Shown here one piece after another: positions 43,792-56,467 of a DNA stretch of 64,000 bases. Origin of the DNA: Przewalskia tangutica. Its lineage: Eukaryota > Streptophyta > Magnoliopsida > Solanales > Solanaceae. Position 1 is the stretch's first letter, and every line of letters starts with the position of its first letter. The DNA lies in contig CM056726.1 in the NCBI GenBank assembly GCA_029844215.1, positions 75,693,548-75,757,547 of the forward strand, given 5' to 3'. Both the position numbers and the translations under genes were made by a program. The notes below the pieces were generated by a model, which worked only from the letters and a program-made list of their open reading frames with translations, did no database searches and was not told where the DNA came from.

Positions 43792-45998
43792 TTAGAATCG
43801 ACACATGTTTACCTACTTGAGGATTGTAGTAGTTGTAATCGATCGCGGCTTGATATCATGTTATACTAAACCACTTGGATTAAAAAGGAATTGGAAACGA
43901 TTTGTATTGTTGCCTAATTGCCGAATTGACATTATAGTTTAGACTAGTTTGTTATCGTTTGTGGTGAGCCAATTGGGGCTGTTTGGTTATTTATTTGTAT
44001 TGAACTACCTTATAAATTGTGGTGAGCCAATTGGGGCTGTTTGGTTATTGTATTCGGCCTTGAAAAAGGTGGCAAAGTTAGTAAAAACAAAGGAAGTGCT
44101 GTCCGAATTTCCGTAGAATTTAGTGACTTGCACTTGGAACATTCTACGTTTGAAACTAGAAGTTAATAGACGTACTATGGTCATTATAGGTTGACATACT
44201 ACGTACGGCGATTGGACTTAGCAAGTTGATTAAACCGAAGAGGTATGTGGAACTTTCTTATCTCTTGAGCATGATTAAGTTGTAAATGTATAGTACGGTA
44301 GACGTCTGAGATTTTGACGATCTAGTCTATTTGATATCCTTGGCTTATTTTAAGAATGCCCAAGTTGTTTGAGTTAGGGAATTAACTCACTTGTTTAATT
44401 ATTAAGGATATCTTGGTTTTCAAAAGTTAAGAGACTTTAAGTATGTTGAAAGTATTTTGATACTTATTTTGTTGGAAAGTTTAAGTCTCTTGGTTAAAAA
44501 GAAGTATGTAAGTTGCTAATGAATAAAGCTAGTATAACGGCTTTATGGGAAGTTGGTTATAATAGCTTTATGGAAAGTTAATAAGAGAATGGTTTACTCT
44601 TAAGTAATTTAAGCATGTTAAGGGACTTGAAGAGTTTTAAAGAATGTGACACTTGTTTCGTTTTAAACGTATAAGTCCCTTGGATAGGAAATTGTACTTG
44701 ACTTAGGTATAAAGTGAATATAACGACTTTATGGGAAGTTGGTTATATTGACTTTATGGAAAGATAAATGGCTTGATTTATTTGAAAGGCAATTTGATTT
44801 AAAGGCATCAATTGCCTAAGGCTTTTACGAGAGAAGAAGTCACTTGATTTAGAAGCCTAATTTTATTTCTAAAAGTATTGTGACTTGTCTTGAAAAAGAA
44901 ATTGTAACTTGATACTACGGTTATTAGTATCTTGGAAGTTTTATAATGAAATGAGTCATTTTGAAAGAATAGAAGTACGTAGTACTTTGGGTTAAATTCC
45001 CGGATTTTTATAAAGAACATGTTAGTGCCTTAAGTAAACTAAAATGAGAGTGTATATGAAACAGAATAATAAGAAGTTAGGGGATTGCTTAACTTGCTTA
45101 TATATTGTATGATAAGCCGGTAGTGCTTATGTTATGTGTGATAGCCGGATTTGTGCTAGTAGTTCAGTAATAATTGCGGGGTCATTCCCCGGGTTTGTGG
45201 CATTGCATATTTCCGTGGATTTGCTACCCACGATGCGAGGAATACCTCATGCGAGTCCGTAGGGCTTATGCGGGTGAAATAGTCTCATGCGGGCGGGTCC
45301 AGCCTATGCGAGGAATACCTCATGCGAGTCTATAAGGGCTTATGCGGGTGAAATAGTCCCATGCGAGGAATACCTCATGCGGGTCCATGCGATCTATGCG
45401 GGTGAAATAGTCCTAGGAATAGGATGGCTTAATGATACTGCGGACAGGTGGTCCTGTTTTGATCGTGAGCTTCCTACTTTATATTGTAAGTATATACCTA
45501 TTTACTCTCATTGTTAGTAAGGCACGATTCGTTAATCGAGTATCATACATGTCTCCAGTTTATTATTAGACTTATGATTTCATTCTGATACTGATTTCAC
45601 ATATTTGGTACATGTTATCGACCTCCTTGAAGTGCGTTCATCCGCAGTAGAGTCTGATTCTTGATCCTCGCTCTTAGGATCACCGTTATTTGTTGAAGCT
45701 CCTCATTTGGAGGCTTATCCTCGTATTGTCGGTTGTTGTACATTCGGGGTATGGCGGGCCTGTCACTTGATTGTTATTCTTAGAGGTCTGTAGTCACATT
45801 GTGGATTGGGTTGTAAAGAAAACAAAATGTACTGTTCATTGGTATGAGTTACGGAAGGTGGCCTTATCGGCTAACCTGTTGTTATTTTATGTTTGAGTAC
45901 TTTATCATATGTGTATGTTTCGCTGCTATTCTCTGAGGTATACCGAAAGGGGTGCCCAGGTAGGGCACCAGTCGCGGGCCCGGGGTCGGGTCGTGACA
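43792..45998 (+). repeat. R5 5' LTR, second part
   Basis: Continues the LTR from 34575 to GGGTCGGGTCGTGACA. It holds a 31-bp duplication (43960-43990 and 44018-44048, GTGGTGAGCCAATTGGGG), inverted repeats around CTTTATGGGAAGTTGG (44518-44580 and 44715-44765), and a tandem cluster of GAGGAATACCTCATGCGAG (45235-45420). No gene. Confidence 0.9.
45235..45420 (+). repeat. Tandem GAGGAATACCTCATGCG cluster (R5 5' LTR)
   Basis: About three units of 60-70 bases alternating GAGGAATACCTCATGCGAG with CTTATGCGGGTGAAATAGTC. Related clusters occur at the same place in every LTR of the window. Confidence 0.8.
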
Positions 45999-46002
45999 AA
46001 AG

Positions 46003-46014
46003 TGGTATCAGAGC
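46003..46014 (+). other. Primer-binding site of R5 (intact)
   Basis: TGGTATCAGAGC, exact match to the tRNA-iMet complement, four bases after the LTR. Confidence 0.92.
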
Positions 46015-47109
46015 AGTTAGTCCTCGGAAAGTGTCTACAGACTGTGTCTAGTAGAGTCTTGATTATCGGTGTGTTGTGCACCACATCTATAATCGTGAGG
46101 CGGGACATTTAGGATTGATTTCCATTCTTCTCACTCTAAGATCGTGCGATAAAGTTGTATGGTTAGGGTCGTCTCTCCCAACAAGTTATGATTATTTGCG
46201 ACTACGAGAAAGCGTGATGACCGGGAAGGATTATGTGGATTGCGTATCCAGGTTGGTAATGTTTGTAGTATAGTTGGTATTGTGACATACAACTATACGG
46301 ATTTATGTTTGAGGGTCACATGTGTGTTGCCTAGGATGATTTTAGATTACCAGGATTGGGTAAGGACTAAATAAATACCGGGAAGGTATGAGCAGTTAAG
46401 GAACTCTCATCAAGGTTTTACGTGCTAATTTGAGATAATTAGGTGATGATGAGATGTGTGAGAATGTAATGGACCCTTAAGAAGTTAAGTAAGAGACTAA
46501 GTGGAAGACTATGTTAGCAACTTAAGCTACGTGGTATGCTTAAGGGAATTGTACGGGCGAGATCCGGACGAAGAAAGTATAGTTGTTGTGGTCAAGACAA
46601 CACGGCTATGATTTTATGAGAAGTTTTTATACCCGGTTACGGGGGACTGATAAGTTAGGCTTGGAGCATGGAAATTGCGAGCCTGAGAATGTGATAACCG
46701 TCGAGACCTTAGGTATATAAGGCCTTCTCGGGTAGTAAAGTTAAGTCAGACCAAGGGTAAGAGCTAAGTGCGACGCCGAGTCGAGTTGAGGACCTATTAA
46801 GGGTCGCCCCATAACTTGAAAGGAAATGGGATCAGTTAGTAGTAGTCCCGCTATGTGACAGGGTCACGAGGGTGCAAGGCCCAAGTTTAGTTAGTCATTT
46901 TACGGGTTCGTGGACGTGTTCCACCGGAACCAGGTTGTGAGAGCCGGAATGGGCCTTGTATTGTTTAATTTAGTAACTCCAGAGATTTGAGGCCCGAACC
47001 AGTATGAAGGCTATGTACGTACGCTAGAATAAGTTTGGGAGTACGGGAAGAGTACGACCAGTGAAAAAAAGAGAGCAACCAAGTGTAAAGAAATAAGGCC
47101 GGAATCTAT

Positions 47110-47350
47110 GAAAACCTTTCGAGGTGACTACACCCGTGAGTATTGGGTGGTAGCTGAGCGGTTAGATAATAATTGCCGGTAACGATAAAGTCGTTGGACC
47201 CAGCAGAGCTGTTATGACAGACATTGAGGTCATTATGAGTACGGACTAGTTGGCCTCTTGTTATGCCAACGTTGACTGCAGAGAGAGTTTGGCTCGATTC
47301 CAGTTTTCCGATAAGCCGGTTATCGAGTGGAAAGGAAGAGAAGTGGTGGT
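47110..47350 (+). pseudogene. pol: Protease-RT linker relic (R5)
   Basis: CACCCGTGAGTATTGGGTGG recalls the PVGDSVV segment, and TGGCCTCTTGTTATGCCAAC with GTTGACTGC recalls LASCYANVDC of H. GGTTATCGAGTGGAAAGG matches VIEWEG. The DPGST active site itself is not seen. Confidence 0.7.
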
Positions 47351-48439
47351 AACCAGTGAATTATTCTTCCTTCTTTGTCATAATTGTTTTTAATAAGTCT
47401 GTGTGATTTGTTCATTTGAGGTGGATTGAGGCAGAAAGTAGTAATAATTGAATTTGAAGGAATTTATGTTAAATGCCCTTGGGGGTACTTGGAGTTGGTT
47501 TGGTGTGGCGGTCAGGGCCACGACCTTCCAGATAATTTCAGGAAAATGTGCAAGGCATGAATAAATAAATCACGGTCTTTGTGGAAAAGTGAGGGCATCT
47601 TTGGTAGGTTTTGAAAATCTACGACTTTAAGGCGGTGCGTGATGATTAGATGTTTCTTGGACGCGAGAGGACCACTGTGATTAGGGTTGCGACTCGGAAG
47701 GATTATTAAGGAGATAAGTTCTCTCCCCATGTAAAGGACGATTTGCGTATTATGGGGTTACGTGTACCCATGTTGTTGAGGCGAAGGATATAATCTGTAA
47801 GGTCTTGGTATCGTCATGCCATAGGATTCTGATTGTGGATAACCGTGGAAAAAGTGTTAGGTTGGAGTAATAAAGAACGACGTCTGGGTGGTCGGAAGTA
47901 TCGTAAAGATATTAATGTAAGTTGCGGGTCATGATTACCCCAGACGAGTGTAAAGACCATTAGTTGATAATGGACAGTAAGAACATTTCAAGAAAATGTG
48001 GTAACACCCGATTATAGGCTCTACAACCGGGAAAGGAAAAGCGGGTTACTACTTGACGAGATCAAGGAAACCTCCCCCAAAAATGTGATTGTGATGAAGT
48101 CTTAGCGTGAGGCAATTAAAGGAATCAAATCTAAGTTTAGTGACCAAGTTTGGTAGCAACAGAGAAAGGAAAGCAGGAACCATAAGTGAGATTAAGGATA
48201 CGAATATTTCGCAGAATGAGAAAGGCTTTCGATTATCGAAAGATAAGTTGACCAGACTCTGATTCTAACCCCTCCGTGAGACTAGAGGTTAGGTTATTAT
48301 GATAACACGTTGGGTGTTGGGCTAGGTTGTGTCTTTGACGCAACCCGATAAGAATAGAGCCTATGTTTTCCGGTAGTTAGGGAAGCGGGGAGAAAAGTGC
48401 GCCACTCACGATTTAGAGTGGCGGCGGTTAAATCATGCT

Positions 48440-48610
48440 GGAAGATTTGGGGCATGACGTATATCTGAACTTCATGTGGATATTTGTGCGGACCACAAAA
48501 GCCTCGGTATATCCGCAGATCGAGGCAGTAGAAGTTGCGGCGGCGATGGTGGTTAGAGTTACTCAAGGATTGTGATATTGATATCCTATACCATCCGGGA
48601 AAGCCAAACG
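48440..48610 (+). pseudogene. pol: RNase H relic (R5)
   Basis: CATGTGGATATTTGTGCGGA and CCACAAAAGCC correspond to HVDI...DHKS, with the catalytic Asp codon GAC present. AAGGATTGTGATATTGATAT and CCTATACCATCCGGG match KDYDVDILYHPG. Frames are broken between these blocks. Confidence 0.75.
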
Positions 48611-48904
48611 ATTCTGAGATACTCTTTGTGGTGGACTGGGGTAGTGCGCGGATGGGCAGCGGATAGGCGGATGTGGTCGTAAGATTCTTGATTACCAAGC
48701 CTAGGGTTCGATTATTTGTTTCCAAGGTTAATGAAGTCTAGATCAGAGGTTGCAGTCTTCCGTCGTTGAGGAAGTAAAGAGGCGGCGATATGAGATCGAT
48801 TATGATCGATATCGAGATACGACTCTCCGAGGAGAGAAGAGCCTGATTGAGTAGCACCAGATGGGGTGTTGTGAGATGAGGATAGATTGCGTGTACGATG
48901 CTGC

Positions 48905-49760
48905 GGGACTAGTCAGTGAGTCTTAGGGAGGCACGCGATCTATTGTTCTAAATTATGCGAGTCGACTAAGTCGTGTCGTGACCTCAGATGTATGTATGGG
49001 TAAGATGACCGGAAAAGGGACATAGCGGAGTTACGGCTTAAGTGTCCGGGTTAGTAGCAGGTCATGGTTGAACACCAGAAGCCCAGTGGGCTATTGCAGG
49101 CGATTGAAATCCCAACCTAGATATGAGGAGTGTTTTATGGATCTTGTTACAGGGTGGCATCGTACTCAGAGGAAGTGCGACCCCCTGGGGGTCATGTAAT
49201 TAGGCTGGCGAAACCAGTCGTGTTCTTTCGGATTAGGGACCACTTACTCGGCGGAGGATTAGGCTTGCTTGTAGCAGAGAGATTGTGAGACTGCACGGGG
49301 TTCCTACGTTTATGACGACAGACAGATGAGCTCGGTTGCGGATAACTTCTGGAGGTTTTTTTTTTTTTTCCAGAAGGGATTAGGGGCACAGGTGAGTCTC
49401 AGTATTGCATTACACCCTCAGACCGACGGACAGGCAGAGCGTACTATCCAGGCGTTTAGGGATAGGTTGCGGGCCTGTGTTTTTGATTCAGGTAGGCGGA
49501 AGGTTATTTGCCTCTTGTTGTGTTACATACGATAACAGATACCCTTCCAGTATTCGGATGGCCCTGTATGAGGCCTAGTATGTAAGAAAGTGTAGATCGC
49601 CGGTTGGTGGGTTCGACATAGGCGAGGTTCGGTTAATTGGTCCAGACTTGACTCAGCGGGCTATGGATAAGGCGAGGCTTATCCGGGGAAGATTGTAGTA
49701 AGCTTAGAGTCCGCAGAAGCTTTATGCAGATAACCGATGTTGGTACGTAGGGGTTGTAAG
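48905..49760 (+). pseudogene. pol: Integrase relic (R5)
   Basis: Recognisable blocks are GTCGTGTCGTGACCTCAGAT (zinc-binding region, 48970), GGATCTTGTTACAGGGTGGC (first Asp region, mutated, 49139), GCGGATAACTTCTGGAGG, then a run of 14 T where a Ser-Phe codon pair should be, CAGAAGGGATTAGGGGCACA, and HPQTDGQAERTIQAF with the catalytic Glu in frame (about 49407-49460). CTGTATGAGGCC (49563) marks YEA. The short ORF 49326-49535 covers the last catalytic block only. Confidence 0.78.
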
Positions 49761-49833
49761 GAGACTATGTCGCTATCTTAAGTTTGACTCCCGAGAGAAC
49801 ATTCGGGGACGAATGTTTCTAAGGGGGGAAGAA

Positions 49834-52800
49834 TGTTACACCCCGGAATTTCAGGATATGTTTATAAGAACGTTCGTAAGAACAAAAAGATGTTAAGATT
49901 AGAGACGAGTAAATTTATCGGAATTTTGGAATTGTCGGAAAACGAAATATTGTAATGAGCGGGAGGGCGACACGTGTCACCCCCCTTAATGGTCTTGGAC
50001 GAAAATGTGATGGGGGAAATGGTCATTTGACCATAATTTAAAAGACCAAGTCTTGCAAATGGCTTAGCTTGACATTGTTGACTAAAAGTCCAAGGGCCAC
50101 TTGGCTAGGATCCATGTGAAACTCATCTAGGCCAACCAATTGTGTAGATCTTGACCCTCCATAGTATTATATATGTGTGCAAGTAGCAAGACAAGGCTTT
50201 TTAACACTTAGTTAAATTTTCAAGAAAACCTTGAAGAGCATTATGAAGCTCGGCTTTGAGGGTTCTTCAAGATGAAAATTTTCAATTCTTGCCCAATAAT
50301 CTCCCCACTTTAAACCAAGGTTCCTAAGGGTATTGTAAGTGTTTCTCAATAGAAAGATCCCGGAAAAATGGTGTTTTCGTATTAGTCGCAAGGCGAAAAC
50401 CTAAAGGGTTATTCAACTTTGAAGTTAAAACTTGAAGATGAGTTGTTCATAAGCTTCTAAGGGTTGCTTGGAGTGGATTGGAACGTCAAAAGGAGGAGCT
50501 AAAGTTGCTAAGGAGCGACTTGTGATCTTGGATCATAATTGGGCTAATTGAGGTATAATCTTCGTTTTACTTTTGTAATTGAAGATTTCATGTTATGATA
50601 AGTTATAAGTGATCATGTGATTTGTGTTATGAAGTTTGATAAGTGACATGGATTGTTGAAGCCTAGAACCGGAAAGGACATGATTAGCCTTTTGAAATTG
50701 AAATACAATTTTTGGTCGTTAATTAGAATCGTCGCATGTTTACCTACTTGAGGATTGTAGTAGTTATGTCGATTGGCTTGATATCATGTTATACTAAACC
50801 ACTTGGATTAAAAAGGAATTGGAAACGATTTGTATTGTTGCCTAATTGCCGAATTGACATTATAGTTTAGACTAGTTTGTTATCGTTTGTGGTGAGCCAA
50901 TTGGGGCTGTTTGGTTATTTATTTGTATTGAACTACCTTATAAATTGTGGTGAGCCAATTGGGGCTGTTTGGTTATTGTATTCGGCCTTGAAAAAGGTGG
51001 CAAAGTTAGTAAAAACAAAGGAAGTGCTGTCCGAATTTCCGTAGAATTTAGTGACTTGCACTTGGAACATTCTACGTTTGAAACTAGAAGTTAATAGACG
51101 TACTATGGTCATTATAGGTTGACATACTACGTACGACGATTGGACTTAGCAAGTGGATTAAACCGAAGAGCTATGTGGAACTTTCTTATCTCTTGAGCAT
51201 GATTAAGTTGTAAATGTATAGTACGGTGAGCGTCTGAGATTTTGACGATCTAGTCTATTTGATATCCTTGGCTTATTTTAAGAATGCCCAAATTGTTTGA
51301 GTTAGGGAATTAACTCACTTGTTTAATTATTAAGGATATCTTGGTTTTCAAAAGTTAAGAGACTTTAAGTATGTTGAAATTATTTTGATACTTATTTTGT
51401 TGGAAAGTTTAAGTCTCTTGGTTAAAAAGAAGTATGTAAGTTGCTAATGAATAAAGCTAGTATAACGGCTTTATGGGAAGTTGGTTATAATAGCTTTATG
51501 GAAAGTTAATAAGAGAATGGTTTACTCTTAAGTAATTTAAGCATGTTAAGGGACTTGAAGAGTTTTAAAGAATGTGACACTTGTTTCGTTTTAAACGTAT
51601 AAGTCCCTTGGATAGGAAATTGTACTTGACTTAGGTATAAAGTGAATATAACGACTTTATGGGAAGTTGGTTATATTGGCTTTATGGAAAGATAAATGGC
51701 TTGATTTATTTGAAAGGCAATTTGATTTAAAGGCATCAATTGCCTAAGGCTTTTACGAGAGAAGAAGTCACTTGATTTAGAAGCCTAATTTTATTTCTAA
51801 AAGTATTGTGACTTGTCTTGAAAAAGAAATTGTAACTTGATACTACGGTTATTAGTATCTTGGAAGTTTTATAATGAAATGAGTCATTTTGAAAGAATAG
51901 AAATGCGTAGTACTTTGGGTTAAATTCGGATTTTTATAAAGAACATGTTAGTGCCTTAAGTAAACTAAAATGAGAGTGTATATGAAAGCAGAATAATAAG
52001 AAGTTAGGGGATTGCTTAACTTGCTTATATATTGTATGATAAGCGGTAGTGCTTATGTTATGTGTGATAGCGGATTTGTGCTAGTAGTTCAAGAATAATT
52101 GCGGGTCATTCCGGGTTTGTGGCATTGCATATTTCCGTGGATTTGCTACCCACGATCACGAGGAATACCTCATGCGAGTCGTAGGGCTTATGCGGGTGAA
52201 ATAGTCCCGTGCGGCGGGTCCGACCTATCACGAGGAATACCTCATGCGAGTCCGTAAGGGCTTATGCGGGTGAAATAGTCCCGTGCGAGGAATACCTCAT
52301 GCGGGTCCACGCGATCTATGCGGGTGAAATAGTCCCGGGAATAGGATGGCTTAATGATCTGCGGACAGTGGTCTGTTTTGATCGTGAGCTTCCTACTTTA
52401 TATTGTAAGTATACACCTATTTACTCTCATTGTTAGTAAGGCACGATGTCTTTGTTAATCGAGTATCATACATGTCTCCGTTTTATTATTAGACTTATGA
52501 TTTCATTCTGATGCTGATTTCACATATTTGGTACATGTTATCTTGACCTCCTTGAAGCTGCGTTCATCTGCAGTAGAGTCTGATTCTTGATCCTCGCTCT
52601 TAGGATCATTGTTCGGTGTTGAAGCTCCTCATTTGGAGGCTTATCCACAGTATTGTCGGTTGTTGTACATTGGGGTATGGCGGGCCCCGTCACTTGAGTT
52701 GTTATTCTTAAGTGCGTAGTCACATTGTGGATTGGGTTGTAAAGAAAAAAAAATGTATTGTTCATTGGTATGAGTTACGGAAGGTGGCCTTATCGGCTAG

Positions 52801-52844
52801 CCTGTTGTTATTTTATGTTTGAGTACTTTATCATATGTGTATGT
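49834..52844 (+). repeat. R5 3' LTR, cut by R7
   Basis: Begins TGTTACACCCCGG and is collinear with the two halves of the 5' LTR up to TATCATATGTGTATGT, where R7 starts. The uninterrupted junction at 50715-50725 (TTTGGTCGTTAATTAGAATC) confirms the R6 insertion point in the other copy. G-box core at 49969-49978, TATA-like box near 50165, 31-bp duplication 50889-50977, tandem cluster 52150-52345. About 100 bases of the 3' end are missing from the window. Confidence 0.9.
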
Positions 52845-53272
52845 TGTTATACCCCGTATTTCCAGGGTATGTACGTGAGGGCGTACGTATATAAATTTGA
52901 GCCTTAAAGATTAGGCAAGAATGAAATTTTGTGCACAAGTACCGAAAGGAGTCGTTTTTCGACGAAACGTTTCCACAGCTTTCGTAGGGAAAATTCCGGC
53001 TATGTCATTAATAATTTTTGCGGATTTTTCCGAGAGACGAAATATTTTGGACCAACGGGAGGGTGACATGTGTCACCCTCACATTGGAAGGAAGTGGACG
53101 GCCAAAGGGAAAAGTGGGCACGTTTTTTGTGCAAAAATTGTTGTCAAGGGTTAGGTAGGATATTTTGTGTAGTTGATGAGCAAGTGGGACCCACAAACAC
53201 ATGGCTTCATCTTGACCTTACACTTGCCTTACACTTGGATAGATCTTGGCCATTGGTTGGCCATTTCTTGAC

Positions 53273-53282
53273 CTATAAATAC
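53273..53282 (+). promoter_or_regulatory. TATA box of R7, target of R8
   Basis: CTATAAATAC, 429 bases into the LTR. R8 sits immediately after it and has AATAC, the end of this box, as its target duplication, so the promoter is separated from its own transcript by 9.1 kb. Confidence 0.75.
53278..53282. repeat. R8 target-site duplication, left copy (AATAC)
   Basis: Identical to 62404-62408. Confidence 0.95.
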
Positions 53283-53882
53283 TGTCACACCCCGAAATCC
53301 GGGCCCGTGACTGGTGCCTTACCCCGGGCACCCTAGTGATCCAACATCAGAGAAAACCAGCGGAAATAAAAACTTTAAACATGAAATGAGAGACATACTA
53401 AATAAACAGGCCAACAACGATTGCCTTCGGTATATATATATAAAAGCCCGACAGTTATCCTTTTACAAACCACACTTGCAAGTCTGCGGACCTCTAAGAT
53501 TTATACAACAACTATGACGGGACAGGGCCCCGCCATACCCCTGAATGTACAAGAACCTACGACTCAGGGAAACATACCAAAAGATAAGCCTCCGGAGAAA
53601 CGGAGCTTCCCAATCTGCTGAGCGGTGATCCTAAGAGCGGGGATCAACGGCCGATGTACCTCACTGCGGCGTGAACGCGGCCGAAGGAGGTCGATGCAAG
53701 TACAGTATGTGAAGCGTAAAATCGTAAATGAAATCATAATAGCCTATAAAGCGGGAGACATGTATGATAACCAAAAATCTGATGCGCAACATAAAAGCAG
53801 TCAAGTCAGGGACTCACGCCCTCAAAGTCACCACTCAAATATAACCATGGGACTCACGCCCACAACATCCATCATGTTCGCA

Positions 53883-54160
53883 TCATGGCCGCATGCCCCC
53901 GGAATACAGCATCGGTGTAGACATGTCCATGATGCAACAATAATGACAAGGCCGCGTGGCCACGTACCGGAATCTGACGTCGGTGTAGACATGCCCGTGT
54001 AACCTCAACAACAATATCTGGTGGTCAACCACGCGCGTAGCCACATGCCCCGGAATCTGACATCGGTGTAGACACGTCCATGGAACTGTAATAACCATAT
54101 ATCGGGTAATCAACGGCGCGTAGCCACATGCCCCGAATCTGACGTCGGTGTAGACATGTC
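53883..54160 (-). repeat. 68-83-bp direct repeats, 4 units (R8 3' LTR)
   Basis: Core CGGAATCTGACATCGGTG with TAGACATGTCCATG recurs at about 53913, 53981, 54064 and 54146, separated by variable AT-rich spacers. It occupies the LTR position of the GAATACCTCATGCGG clusters and the R6 33-bp array. The same four units are at 59810-60090. Confidence 0.88.
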
Positions 54161-56079
54161 CATGTAACCACAATAACAATATATCACGCAACCAGGCTAT
54201 CACAAGCAAGCTCAAGCAAATTACCATACTTCTAAACTTTCATAAAAAGATCCATTCTTTCTCAAGGAGTCACCTGATATCAACACTTGCACAACAAATG
54301 CTATCTCAACAAGCATAGGCGAGCCACACAACAGCAAGCATAGGCAAGTTATACACGACTCAAGGTACTTCCATTTTATATCATAGTCCGGGTTTTAACC
54401 CTAAGTACTATGTACGTTAAGTCCTTTTAAAAGAGATACATTCCTTTTATAAAAGTCACCGATACGTAGTATAAAACTAGAGTGATTCACATTATTAAGT
54501 AAACGAACACTTTCCTTTTAAAATCAAGTAACAACATTCTTTTCCTAAGTTCCAGTTTGCCTACTTTCAATTACTCAAGCCTCTTACTTTAGAAAGGTTT
54601 CATAGTTCGTAGTTTTAATCCCTTAAAACAATTTAAGAAGCATATGCCACACGTGTGAGTAGTTTATTCTTGTTTATAACAATCTTATTACAATGACCAT
54701 GATCTAGGAAATGAAATATCATTTTGTCTCATCTTAGTTTCTATGCGGATGGAGGTTTCTCTTGGTTTTAATAATACAATTCATTAGTCAATACATTTTC
54801 CTTTATTAACGCTGCGATGGTTTGTCGATACGATTACGATTTCCGAAATCGAGAAAACATTCTTAAGCCGTTATACCTAACTTCCACAAAGCTAGTATAA
54901 CTCTTAAGTTTTTCAAAACCAAATATTACTCCTCTTTCAAAGCGATTCACAAATCTTTTGAAATACATCAAGTTCTTCATTAACACATAACAAGCGCTTA
55001 TAATTAAATCGATTTACCTTTCAAAACCACAACCCATTTTCTTACCTACATAAAGTCGTTATAACCAACTTCCCATAAAGCGTTATAACACTTTATGTTT
55101 TAAAACAATCAACATAGTTAACACGTATGCGTCTACGTCTTTGCATAGTTCACACATATCATGCTAGAAGAGATAGGAAGAGGTTCACATACCTCGCGAC
55201 GAGTACCGACTAATAGCAAAGCGCTCCAAACAATCGGCTACTCCTTAAGCCAAGTAAATCGCGCCACACGTAGTACTTGACCTATAAGGCCACAGCGCTT
55301 ATTAACATCGCAGAACTTTCTCAGAAATTTGGAGACCTCCCCCCACAGCGTAAATCTCCTCTCTCTATCGAGGCGCTATCAAGCCAACCAGGGGTTAACA
55401 CATCTAACCGGGCGAGTACAATTCTACAACACGGTAATGCTACCTGAAGTCTCATGTCTGATCTATGTAATTCTGATTCGATTCGATTCGATTCTTAATT
55501 CTTGAGCTTAAGTCAAAAGACATTGCCACAATACTAAGTATAGTTCTATATATAGTATACTTCAACTATATATTCTAACAACATGTAATTTCCAATTACA
55601 ACGAGAAGAACGATAGTAATTACCTCGATAAGCCCAAAATTATCCAAGTTTAATGTCGCTGAGCAAGGTTTAGCTCTACTCAGAGTGCTCCAAACCGCTC
55701 CAAACAACCCTTAGAAGTTCTACTCAACTTCTACTAAACACTTCGACTATGAAGGTTTTCTTTAGGGTTTCGTTTTTAAGGCGAGGAAAGTATAATGGTA
55801 TTTTTCGGCTTTTTGTATAAGTATAACCTTGGAATACTACAAGGTATTTGGGCAGTATTTGGACATTATAACAATACTTTTGGAGAGTATTTCTATACCA
55901 CAAAGGGGGTATTTATACGAGACAACTAGGCTAGGGGTAGAACTCTCGGCCAACAAGGCCTTCACAAGAGGAGGGCTCTCGGCCAAGGGAAGAGGAGGCT
56001 AGGGCGAGAACACCACAAGAGAGGAGGAGAATTTAACACTTAGAAATATTTTTAGGATGAAGAAAGTCTTCAAAGAGGG

Positions 56080-56089
56080 GTATTTATAG
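56080..56089 (-). promoter_or_regulatory. TATA box of R8 3' LTR
   Basis: CTATAAATAC on the minus strand followed upstream by CCATTGGTTGGCC. Confidence 0.65.
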
Positions 56090-56467
56090 TACAAGCCAAG
56101 GCCAACCAATGGCCAAGATTGAGCCAAGTGTGGTGCAAGTGTAGGGCCAAGATTTACCACACACAAATATCCTACCAACTCCCGACCAAACAAGCACAAA
56201 AACGCAAGCTTAGCCATTTGGCGTCAACCTCTTCCGATGTGAGGTGACACATGTCACCCTCGTTGGTCCCAAAATGTTTCGTCTCTCGGAAAAATCCGCA
56301 AAAATTAAATATGACATAGCGGAATTTTCCCACAAAAGGCGTGGAAACCGTTTTCGTCGAAAAACGACTCTGTCGGGTGTTGTGAGCAAAATTAATTCGG
56401 CAAGCCACTTTGTAGTTCGAAAATTTCTACGTCGTCCCGTACATACTGCGGAAATACGGGTATAACA

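Larger units (their letters stand above)
45999..49833 (+). other. R5 internal region, decayed
   Basis: 3.8 kb between PBS and polypurine tract (AAGGGGGGAAGAATG, 49819-49833). No gag is recognisable; 46300-47100 is non-coding but partly collinear with R2 16300-16500 (TTCGTGGACGTGTTCCACCG, about 46905). Pol relics appear at 47110-47350, 48440-48610 and about 48905-49760. 47350-48430 shows no clear domain. The base pattern looks clean here, so this decay seems real rather than a base-calling effect. Confidence 0.8.
33675..52844 (+). mobile_element. R5: LTR element of a second family, interrupted twice
   Basis: R5 has LTRs starting TGTTACACCCCGGAATTTCA rather than TGTTATACCCC, but the same 3' end (GGGTCGTGACA), PBS and polypurine tract, so it is a sister family. 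Its 5' LTR is split by R6 (34576-43786) and its 3' LTR is cut by R7 at 52845. LTR copies are nearly identical where they can be compared (33675-34575 and 49834-50725), while the interior pol is scattered relics. Candidate target copy GAATA (33670-33674) has no visible partner because the right end is off-window. Confidence 0.88.
52845..53282 (+). repeat. R7 LTR, first part (to the TATA box)
   Basis: TGTTATACCCCGTATTTCCA starts an LTR of the R6 subfamily (shared GTACGTATATAAATTTGAGC). It is inserted in the R5 3' LTR; the candidate target copy is TATGT (52840-52844), partner unseen. It runs to CCTATAAATAC, where R8 is inserted, and resumes at 62409. Confidence 0.9.
53283..56467 (-). repeat. R8 3' LTR
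   Basis: Outer end clean (TGTCACACCCCGAAATCCGG), inner end degraded (GCGGAAATACGGGTATAACA). It has four units of a 68-83-bp repeat around ATCGGTGTAGACATG (53883-54160), a GATTC microsatellite (55484-55500), the inverted repeat around ACTTCCC (54870-54900), and TATA at 56080-56089 (minus). Confidence 0.93.
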
